This document shows positions 15,849 to 22,634 of a stretch of DNA of 45,895 nt, in pieces. Each line of letters begins with the position of its first letter. Position 1 is the first letter of the stretch. The notes under the pieces are model-generated. The model saw only the letters and a list, made by a program, of their open reading frames with translations, did not search any database and was not told where the DNA came from. The stretch is from contig JAPLKK010000242.1 in the NCBI GenBank assembly GCA_026388115.1, positions 1-45,895 on the forward strand, written 5' to 3'. The position numbers were made by a program, and so were the translations under genes. The stretch comes from Elusimicrobiota bacterium. GTDB lineage: Bacteria > Elusimicrobiota > Elusimicrobia > UBA1565 > JACRDR01.

Positions 15849-17144
15849 ATGAAACGAGATACCGTTAGGAAGCTCATCTTTGCCGGGGCGATCGGCTTCG
15901 CGGCCGTCCAGGTCCTGCCCGCGGTCACCGCCGCGGCCGACCGGACCTATGAGCAGCTCAAGATCCTGGTCGACATCCTCGACTACATCAAGGAGAACTA
16001 CGTCGACGAGGTGGAGACCCAGAAGCTGATCTACGGCGCGGCCACGGGCATGGTGAAGACGCTCGACCCCTTCTCCCAGTTCATGGAGCCGGAGGTCCAC
16101 AAGGACATCAAGACGGAGACCGAGGGCCAGTTCGGCGGCCTCGGCATCCGCATCGCGATGGACAAGGACGGCTGGCTTTCGGTCATCACTCCGCTGCCCG
16201 GCACCCCGGCCTTCCGCCTGGGCGTCCTGCCTAACGACCGCATCATCAAGATCGAGGGCGAGACCACGAAGGACATGACGCTCGTCGACGCCGTCAAGAA
16301 GCTGCGCGGCGCGCCCGGGACGAAGGTCACGCTCACCGTGGCGCGCGAGCCCGAGGGGGAGAAGAACGCCGCGTGGACGACGCACGACTTCACCCTCGTG
16401 CGCGAGATCATCAAGATCGACAGCGTGCGCTCGAGGATGCTGCCCGAGGCCGTCGGCTACGTGCGCATCACGGAGTTCAGCGCGCATACGCCCGAGGACC
16501 TGCTGAAGGCCCTCAACGACCTGAAGAAGCAGGGCGCCACCTCGCTGGTGCTGGATCTGCGCAACAACCCCGGGGGCCTGCTCTCGGCCGCCGTCGAGGT
16601 GGGCGCGGACTTCTTGAGCGACGGCAAGCTCATCGTTTACACGCAGGGCCGCCGCGCGGAGAACCGCCAGGACTTCAAGGCCAACGCCAAGGCGCCCTAC
16701 GGCTCGACGCCGATGGTGGTGCTCATCAACCGCGGCTCGGCCTCGGGCAGCGAGATCGTGGCCGGGGCGCTTCAGGACCACCACCGCGCCGTCGTCATCG
16801 GCGACCGCAGCTTCGGCAAGGCGAGCGTCCAATCGGTCATCCCGCTCTCCGACGGCTCGGGGCTGCGCCTCACCGTCGCGCGCTACTACACGCCCAGCGG
16901 CCGCTCGATCGCCCGCGACGAGAAGAAGGACACCGGCGGCATCGCGCCCGACATCATGGTGACCGTGTCGCGGGAGACCGAGCTGAAGCTGATGGCCCAG
17001 TCCGACGAGATCTACGCGCCGGGCCAGAAGCCGAAGTCCGCCGCCAAGCCCGAAGAGCAGGTGAAAGACGAGGTTCTCGAGCGGGCGATGGAGATCTTGA
17101 AGGCCCGTGAGGTGCTGGGCAACCTGAAGGTGCGGGAGGGGTAG
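15849..17144 (+). CDS. ctpA: carboxy-terminal processing protease (S41)
   Basis: 431 residues. An N-terminal signal or anchor (LIFAGAIGFAAVQVLPAV) is followed by the S41 N-terminal helical part (ILDYIKENYVDEVETQKLI), a PDZ domain around residues 95-180 (GGLGIRI, PAFRLGVLPNDRIIKI), and the protease core. The catalytic Ser lies in NRGSASGSEIVAG (about residue 297) and the catalytic Lys in SFGKASVQS (about 323). It acts in the periplasm, trimming proteins from the C-terminus. CtpA-type proteases beside ftsX and envC genes usually control peptidoglycan hydrolase turnover. It has its own promoter and a Shine-Dalgarno (AAAGGGA). The Lys/Glu-rich tail after residue 385 is unusual only in length. Confidence 0.95.
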   Translation: MKRDTVRKLIFAGAIGFAAVQVLPAVTAAADRTYEQLKILVDILDYIKENYVDEVETQKLIYGAATGMVKTLDPFSQFMEPEVHKDIKTETEGQFGGLGIRIAMDKDGWLSVITPLPGTPAFRLGVLPNDRIIKIEGETTKDMTLVDAVKKLRGAPGTKVTLTVAREPEGEKNAAWTTHDFTLVREIIKIDSVRSRMLPEAVGYVRITEFSAHTPEDLLKALNDLKKQGATSLVLDLRNNPGGLLSAAVEVGADFLSDGKLIVYTQGRRAENRQDFKANAKAPYGSTPMVVLINRGSASGSEIVAGALQDHHRAVVIGDRSFGKASVQSVIPLSDGSGLRLTVARYYTPSGRSIARDEKKDTGGIAPDIMVTVSRETELKLMAQSDEIYAPGQKPKSAAKPEEQVKDEVLERAMEILKAREVLGNLKVREG

Positions 17145-17173
17145 GGCTGGATCCACGCGTCCGGGAGGGGTAG
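17133..17173 (+). repeat. 12-bp direct repeat spanning ctpA end and tsaD leader
   Basis: CGGGAGGGGTAG occurs at 17133-17144 (ending in the ctpA stop) and again at 17162-17173, where it provides the apparent Shine-Dalgarno of tsaD. ACGCGT also occurs twice, at 17155 and 17178. This suggests a short local duplication. Confidence 0.6.
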
Positions 17174-17177
17174 CACA

Positions 17178-18182
17178 ACGCGTATCCTAGGCATCGAGAC
17201 GTCTTGCGACGAGACCGCGGCCGCCGTCATCGACGACGGCCGCTTGCTGTCGAACGTCGTGTCGTCGCAGGTGGAGCTGCACGGCCGCTATTTCGGCGTC
17301 GTGCCCGAGCTGGCGAGCCGCGCGCACCAGCAGAAGATCGCGTCCGTCGTCGACGAGGCGCTGGCGCAGGCCGTGCCCGGCGCGGACCTCTCGCGGATCG
17401 GCGAGGTCGTGGACGCGGTGGCTTACACGCGCGGGCCGGGCCTGGCCGGGGCGCTGCTCATCGGCAAGGTCGCGGCGCAGGCGGCCGCGTGGGCCGCGCG
17501 CCTGCCGCTGGTGCCCGTCCATCACCTGGAGGGCCACGCCTTCGCCATCGAGTTCGTCCAGGAGCCGCCCTTCCCGTTCCTCACCCTGATCGTGTCCGGG
17601 GGGCACACCGACCTTGTCTTCGTGCGCGCGCCCGGTTCCTATCGCGTGCTCGGCCGCACCCGCGACGACGCGGCCGGCGAGGTGTTCGACAAGGTGGCGA
17701 AGCTGCTGGGCCTGGGCTACCCCGGCGGGCCGGCGGTCGACCGCCTCGCGAAGTCGGGCGACCCGCGCGCCGTCGCCTTTCCGCGGCCGATGCTCCCCGG
17801 CACATGGGATTTCTCGTTCTCCGGCCTCAAGACCTCGGTGCTCTACCACGTCCAGCGCGAGGGCAAGGGCAAGGTCGAGGACCTGTGCGCCTCCTTCCAG
17901 GAGGCCGTCGTGGACACTCTCGTCGAGAAGGCCCTCGCGGCCGCGCGCCATTGCAAGGCGCGCGCCGTGGTGGTCGCCGGCGGCGTCGCGGCCAACAGCC
18001 GCCTGCGCGCCGCCTTCGCCCAGCGGGCGGGGCTGCCGGCGCTGTTCCCGCCCCCGGGTTTGTGCACCGACAACGGCGCGATGATCGCCCGGGTGGGCTG
18101 GCACCGCTTGAGGCGCAAACGAAACGGGCGCCGGCGCGCCATCGACCCCGCCCTCCCGTTCGAGAATTGGAGCGCCGCATGA
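17178..18182 (+). CDS. tsaD: tRNA N6-threonylcarbamoyladenosine transferase TsaD, apparent ACG start
   Basis: About 334 residues. The universal N-terminus RILGIETSCDETAAAV is encoded from 17181, but between the preceding in-frame stop (17142) and that point there is no ATG, GTG or TTG. The codon immediately before RILGIE is ACG (17178), 7 nt after GGGAGGGG, exactly where a start belongs. The first ordinary start would be TTG 17244, which deletes the conserved nucleotide-binding strand. Other motifs are intact: HHLEGHAFA (metal His pair), VSGGHTDLV, DDAAGEVFDKVAK, GYPGGPAVDRLA, FSFSGLKTSV, GGVAANSRLR and CTDNGAMIA. It installs t6A on ANN-decoding tRNAs with TsaB, TsaC and TsaE, none of which are visible. 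ACG may be genuine or a base-call error. Confidence 0.92.
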   Translation, partial: TRILGIETSCDETAAAVIDDGRLLSNVVSSQVELHGRYFGVVPELASRAHQQKIASVVDEALAQAVPGADLSRIGEVVDAVAYTRGPGLAGALLIGKVAAQAAAWAARLPLVPVHHLEGHAFAIEFVQEPPFPFLTLIVSGGHTDLVFVRAPGSYRVLGRTRDDAAGEVFDKVAKLLGLGYPGGPAVDRLAKSGDPRAVAFPRPMLPGTWDFSFSGLKTSVLYHVQREGKGKVEDLCASFQEAVVDTLVEKALAAARHCKARAVVVAGGVAANSRLRAAFAQRAGLPALFPPPGLCTDNGAMIARVGWHRLRRKRNGRRRAIDPALPFENWSAA

Positions 18183-18199
18183 TGGTCATCCGTATTCCC

Positions 18200-18243
18200 A
18201 ACCGGCGCCAGGCACCGCATCCAAGCGGTGCCTGGCTCCGGTT
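18200..18243. repeat. 44-bp hairpin repeat (CCAGGCACCGC...GCGGTGCCTGG)
   Basis: 19-bp arms with a single mismatch around the 6-nt loop ATCCAA: AACCGGCGCCAGGCACCGC against GCGGTGCCTGGCTCCGGTT. It fills most of the tsaD to binding-protein spacer and ends 6 bp before the next start codon. The sequence is unrelated to the GGTGACAG family. REP-like elements of this kind are common in GC-rich genomes; it could also stabilise the tsaD 3' end. Confidence 0.8.
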
Positions 18244-18249
18244 CATGGT

Positions 18250-19500
18250 ATGAAGACGCTCCAGCTGTGGGTCCTGCCGGGCCACGGCTTGAACACGCTC
18301 GCCGCGGTGCGCGAGGAGACGCGGGCCTATCTGCGGGAGCACCCGGACACGCGCGTGGAGATCGTCGTGCGCACCCCCTCCAGCCTCTGGAGCCAGCTCT
18401 TCGCGCTGCTCAAGCGTCCGCGCGAGGCGCCGCGCCCGCATCTCATCGAGATCCCGGGGCATTGGACCTCGACGCTGGCGCGGCTCGGCCTGCTGGAGGA
18501 CCTGACGGAGATCGAGGGGCCGATCGACCTGGCGCCCTGGCTCGAGCCGGTGCGCGAGCACTGCTGGGCCGCGCCCTCGGGCGCCGCGCGCGGCGGGGAG
18601 GCTTCCGCGCCCCCGCCCCGGGCTGTCCACTCGCTGCCCTGGTGGATGGAGGCCACGGTGCTCTACTGGCGCGTGGACCTCTTGCGCAAGGCCGGAGTCG
18701 ATTTCGGGTCCTTGGGGAGCTGGACGGGCGTGCGCGAGGCCTGCGCCCGGCTCGCGCGCCGCCTGCCGGGCGCGACGGTGCCGATCGCCAACGCGAACCC
18801 GCGCGAATCGGTGTCGTTGTCCGACGTGGCGCCCAGCGTCTGGTCGCGCGGCGGCGACTTCTTCTCGCCCGACGGGTCGCGCTCGGTGTTCCACCGCGAG
18901 GAGGCTTATCACGGCATCCGCGCCTACCTCGAGATGCTCGCCAAGGGGTGGATGCCGCTGTTGGGAAAGAGCGGCATGGTGCCGGCGACCCTGTTCGAGG
19001 GGGGGGCGGCGCTGCAGTTCTCGGGCCGGCTGCCCTCGGTCCTCAGGGGGGGCCGGGACCTGCCGATCGGCATCCTGCCGTGCCCCCGCGGAGAGCGGGC
19101 GCAGGCGGGTATCTTGCGGGTCCATCACCTGGTCTTGCTGCGCGGAGCCGGCGAGCCGCGCGAGGCGTACGCGCTCCTGAGGCACCTGACGCGCCCCGAC
19201 CAGGCGGCGCGCTACGCCGCGGCCCTCGGGGCGCTCCCGTGCGGCGCCGCGGAGCTGGGCGCGGTCCTCTCGCAGGCGGGTTCGTTCGGCCAAGCCTTCG
19301 CGGCGGCGATCGGGCAGGCCCGGCTGTTGCCCAACCTCTGCGCGCTTGGGACGCTCGAGCGCATCTTCGACCGCCGCATGGAGAACCTTATCCGCGCGAT
19401 CCTGCGCAAGGCGTACGACGAGGAGATGCTGCGCCAGGAGCTGATCTACGCGGCCTCCGAGATGGACTACATCCTCTCGATGGCCGGGGGCCCCGCGTGA
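18250..19500 (+). CDS. solute-binding-fold protein without signal peptide
   Basis: 416 residues with the overall plan of family 1 extracellular sugar-binding proteins: LQLWVLPGHGLNTLAAV at the start (the position of the usual FWxxG strand), PHLIEIPGHWTSTLARLG, LPWWMEATVLYWRVDLL, LFEGGAALQFSGR, and a helical C-terminus. No signal peptide, lipobox or membrane segment precedes the domain, so it appears to stay in the cytoplasm. No permease genes are adjacent. Instead its TGA overlaps the GTG of a GAF-GGDEF gene (GTGA), indicating coupled expression. It may act as a ligand sensor for that cyclase; this is inference. The start ATG 18250 lacks a Shine-Dalgarno and sits directly behind a hairpin repeat. 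Confidence 0.75.
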   Translation: MKTLQLWVLPGHGLNTLAAVREETRAYLREHPDTRVEIVVRTPSSLWSQLFALLKRPREAPRPHLIEIPGHWTSTLARLGLLEDLTEIEGPIDLAPWLEPVREHCWAAPSGAARGGEASAPPPRAVHSLPWWMEATVLYWRVDLLRKAGVDFGSLGSWTGVREACARLARRLPGATVPIANANPRESVSLSDVAPSVWSRGGDFFSPDGSRSVFHREEAYHGIRAYLEMLAKGWMPLLGKSGMVPATLFEGGAALQFSGRLPSVLRGGRDLPIGILPCPRGERAQAGILRVHHLVLLRGAGEPREAYALLRHLTRPDQAARYAAALGALPCGAAELGAVLSQAGSFGQAFAAAIGQARLLPNLCALGTLERIFDRRMENLIRAILRKAYDEEMLRQELIYAASEMDYILSMAGGPA

Positions 19501-21018
19501 GACTCCGCCGCGACGGCCTGTACAAGTTCCATCGCGCCGTGAACCGGCCTTTCCCCTCCGAGGAGGCGCTGATCGCCGCGGCGCTGGAGCAGATCGCGTC
19601 GTTGACCGCCTCCGATCGCCTTTCGTGCTTCTTGCGCCATCCGCGCGAGCTGCTGCTCGAGATGCGTCTGTCGGTCTGCCGCGGCGTGCGCCAGGAGGTC
19701 GAAGAGGAGATCCACCTGCTGGAGTCCTCGCCGATCGCCCGGCTCCTGGACGGCGGGCGCCGGCACGTGGCGTACCGCTCGCCCCATCCCATCCTCTACG
19801 TCCCGTTGGCCGTCGAGAGCGATCCCGCCGAGCCGGCTCGGGGGCTCTTGCGCCTGGAGCGCCTCAAGGGAGCGCGGCGCTCCTCCCGCCCCTTCGCCGC
19901 GGCCGAGCGCGGGCAGGCGTGGGCGCTGGCCGGGGAGCTGGCGCAGAGCCTGCGCCAGACCGCCATGGCTTACCGCAGCCGCGAGCAGCTCAAGCGCCTG
20001 GAGGCGCTCACGGAGCTGACGAAGGTGTTCGCCTCGTCTTTGCGCGTGGAGGACGGTCTGCGGCTCATCCTGCAGGGCATCCAGCAGCACTTCTCGCTCG
20101 ACCGGGTGCGCCTCTACCTGGTGGAGCGTTCCTCCGAGGAATCGGGGGCGGGGCAGCCGAGCCAGGCGAAGCAGCTGCGCGGGGAGCTTTCCGTGGACAT
20201 GCACGGCCAGGTCCGCAGCCTGCGCGCCGAGGTGATGTCGCTGACGCCCGGCTCCCACCGGTTCGTCGACCTCGTCTTGGGCGGCGCCAACGACCCGATC
20301 CTGGAGCGGTATCTGGAGACCGTGCTGCACATCCCGCTCATCGTGCAGGGCACGAGCATCGGCCTGCTGGTCGTCGACAACCTGACCTCGCAGGAGGCGA
20401 TACCGGGAGAGGACGTGGGCCTCTTGCGGTCCTTCGCCGGGCAGATCGCGCTCGCGGTGGACAACGCCCGCCTCTTCGACGAGGTGCAGGCCCTCTCGCT
20501 CTACGACAGCCTCACCGGCCTCCCCGTCCGCCGCTATTTCCAGCAGCGCATGCAAGAGGAGATCTACCGTGCCCAGAGGTTCGGGCAGCCGCTGTCCATC
20601 GCGTTGATGGATGTGGACTACTATAAGCAGGTCAACGACACCTACGGCCATCAGGTGGGCGACCAGGTCCTGCGCGAGGTCGGCAAGGTGATCCTATCCG
20701 GCCTGCGCAAGATCGATTTCCCGTGCCGCTACGGCGGCGACGAGGTCGTGATCCTGCTGCCGCAGTCGCGGGAGGAGGACGCGCGCACGATCATGGTGCG
20801 CCTGGCCCAGCAGATCCGCGACATCCGCGTGCCGGTGACCTTCTCGAAGGCGCGGGAGGTGTCCGTCACCGCCTCCATCGGCCTGGCCAGCTACCCCGAG
20901 GACGGCCGGACCGCGGAGGAACGAGGCCCTCTATTGGGTGAAATCGCACGGCAGGGACAACGTCGCCTCCTACGCCGAGACGCAGAGCCGCGAGCGCGCG
21001 GGGGAGGTAGAGGGATGA
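19497..21018 (+). CDS. GAF-GGDEF diguanylate cyclase, frame broken near its C-terminus
   Basis: Start GTG 19497 overlaps the upstream stop. The first 150 residues are unassigned. A GAF domain lies about 165-325 (LEALTELTKVFASSL to DNARLFDEV) and the GGDEF domain from about 335 (YDSLTGLPVRRYFQQ). The active-site loop reads YGGDEV, with Val instead of the usual Phe. The product-inhibition motif RKID is five residues before it, so binding of c-di-GMP at the I-site is plausible. After SYPEDGRTAEE the frame changes at about 20922. The expected family ending resumes one frame over as EALYWVKSHGRDN and runs to TGA 21016-21018, which overlaps the next gene's ATG. Against the family pattern about six residues (the LIxRAD part) are missing, matching a 17-nt loss. 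The damage removes the last helix and strand if real. Confidence 0.85.
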
Positions 21019-22421
21019 GCGGCAGCATGCCGGGCACCATCCTCGTCACCGTTTTGTTCGCCGCCCCCGCCTTCGCCTCTCACGAGGACTTCGGCTTCGG
21101 GGCGCGGGCCGCCGGCATGGGCGAGGCGGCCACCGCTTCCGCCGACGAGCCGGGCTCGGCGCTGTACAACCCCGCCCTCATCGGCGGCGCCGCGCAGCCC
21201 CAGTTCGAGGCCGGCCTGCGGCGCGCCTTCCAGTTCCCCGGCGGCGCGGCCGACCACGACCAGCTCGAGGCCGCCGCCGTGGCCCCGGTCCGGGGCTTTC
21301 CGTGGCCGTGGAGCGGGTCGTTCGGCGTCCACCTGCGCGACACGGGCCTCAAAGACCTCTCGCGCGACCGGGATCTGGGCGTGACCTACGCCACGCATGG
21401 CTGGCGGGAGACCGATCAAGGGGTGATCGATTGGGGCGTCAGCCTCAACTCCCTTTCCCGCTCCGGCCGCAGCCTGCCGGGCTCGGTCTCGAAAGCCGGC
21501 GTGGACCTGGGCGTTCTTTACCGCATCCGCGAGCAGTTCAACCTCGCCGCCTCGCTGATGAACCTCAACGCGCCCCGCACCGACATCGGCGGCGTCGCGG
21601 ACCGCGCTCCGGTGATGCTCCGGCTCGGCTTCGCGCAGGCCGTGCGCGGCTTCACCTTGGAGGTCGACGGCGTCAAGCGCGAGCCGTCGGGGGGGCGGGG
21701 CGCGACCCAGTCGCTCGAGGCCGGCATGGAGCGGTGGGTGTACACGGGGCGGCTCGGCACGCTCGGCGCGCGCACGGGGGTCAGCCTCGGCGACCAGGCC
21801 CGGAGCTGGACGCTCGGCGCCGGCTGGAAGAGCTTGGGCGCCGAGCTCGACTACGGCATTCAAGTCCCCGTGGCTTCGGGCTCGCGCTGGGGCCACGCCG
21901 TCAGCCTCGTCGTTCGCTTCGGCGTTTGGGACCCCGACAAGGAGTACGAGAAGGTCCTGGCCGCCGAGATGCGCGACCGGCGCGACTTGGCGCATTCCTT
22001 GCAGGCCGCGGACGCGAGGCAATGGAAGCTCGGCGAGGACCTGCGCCGGCTCAAGCGCGAACTGGAGGACCTGCAAGGCGACCTCAATAAGCGCACCGCT
22101 TCCGAGGCCGAGACGCAGCAGAAGTACCGCGCCTCCCGCGAGCAGATCCGCGACCTCGAAGAACGCGCGCGTGAGGCCCAGAAGGAGCTGGACGAAGCCG
22201 AGAAGCTCCGCAATGAAGCCGCCGCGAAGGCCGCTTCCAAGGAGTATCTCTTCCGGCAGGACTGGCAGGCCTTCCAGAAACTGAAGCTTGAAGGCGCTCC
22301 GGAGACGGTGCTCCTGGACCGCATCAAGCGCATCCTAGCCCAATATAAGGAAAGCGGCGTAGACCTAGGCGAAGCCCAGCAAGAGTTCCGCCGCCTCCTG
22401 CAGTCCGTCGAACGCCCCTAA
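21015..22421 (+). CDS. PorV/PorQ-like outer-membrane barrel with C-terminal coiled coil
   Basis: 468 residues from ATG 21015 (ATGA overlap with the cyclase gene). Signal peptide TILVTVLFAAPAFA. The mature start FGFGARAAGMGEAATASADE, followed by SALYNPALIGG, is the hallmark of the PorV/PorQ (UPF0164-like) barrel family. Alternating beta strands continue to about residue 310 (AVSLVVRFGVWDP). The remaining 150 residues are different: a charged coiled coil (DLRRLKRELEDLQGDL, IRDLEERAREAQKELDEAEKL) that would project into the periplasm. PorV proteins shuttle type IX secretion cargo in Bacteroidota; outside that phylum their role is unclear. The coiled-coil extension is not part of the ordinary family and may bridge to the inner membrane or cell wall. 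Confidence 0.75.
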   Translation: MSGSMPGTILVTVLFAAPAFASHEDFGFGARAAGMGEAATASADEPGSALYNPALIGGAAQPQFEAGLRRAFQFPGGAADHDQLEAAAVAPVRGFPWPWSGSFGVHLRDTGLKDLSRDRDLGVTYATHGWRETDQGVIDWGVSLNSLSRSGRSLPGSVSKAGVDLGVLYRIREQFNLAASLMNLNAPRTDIGGVADRAPVMLRLGFAQAVRGFTLEVDGVKREPSGGRGATQSLEAGMERWVYTGRLGTLGARTGVSLGDQARSWTLGAGWKSLGAELDYGIQVPVASGSRWGHAVSLVVRFGVWDPDKEYEKVLAAEMRDRRDLAHSLQAADARQWKLGEDLRRLKRELEDLQGDLNKRTASEAETQQKYRASREQIRDLEERAREAQKELDEAEKLRNEAAAKAASKEYLFRQDWQAFQKLKLEGAPETVLLDRIKRILAQYKESGVDLGEAQQEFRRLLQSVERP

Positions 22422-22436
22422 CTTTAGAGGAGGAGA

Positions 22437-22573
22437 GGGCCGCGGCAGATGCAAGTCCGCCGGGGCGTGTGGAGGCCGCCGCGAGCGCACAGCCAACCGC
22501 GGCGGCCGTAACCGAGTGAGCCGCGCCCAAAGCGCGGCGAACGTCCCCGCCGGACTTGCATCCGCCACGGCCC
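22437..22573. other. 137-bp imperfect inverted repeat, foldable to a three-way junction
   Basis: The outer arms (22437-22465 and 22545-22573) pair at 26 of 29 positions. Inside lie two further hairpins: GGCCGCCGCG / CGCGGCGGCC (22474-22483 with 22498-22507, perfect 10 bp) and GCCGCGC / GCGCGGC (22520-22526 with 22532-22538, loop CCAAA). On paper this makes a closed outer stem with two inner helices. It fills the spacer after the PorV-like gene; a T7 run follows about 30 nt later. It could be a structured RNA, a miniature mobile element or an extended terminator. No open reading frame of note crosses it. Confidence 0.7.
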
Positions 22574-22619
22574 GGTCGGATTTGTAACACGCCCGAAATC
22601 CTTTTTTTAGCGTCCCTGT

Positions 22620-22625
22620 TATAAT
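22620..22625 (+). promoter_or_regulatory. -10 box (TATAAT) of coiled-coil membrane protein gene, near-leaderless
   Basis: Consensus TATAAT ends 9 nt before the GTG at 22635. No good -35 at normal spacing and no Shine-Dalgarno. Confidence 0.55.
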
Positions 22626-22634
22626 CCGCCATAA

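Noticed and set aside
18228-22421. One open frame running through the binding-protein, cyclase and barrel genes
   Set aside because: It is in frame only because the cyclase lost its stop by the frame break at 20922. Its first part is the wrong frame of the binding-protein gene, and GTGA/ATGA junctions mark three separate genes.
22437-22573. Integron attC site
   Set aside because: Size and symmetry fit loosely, but no RYYYAAC/GTTRRRY core pair is found at the ends and no integrase is near.
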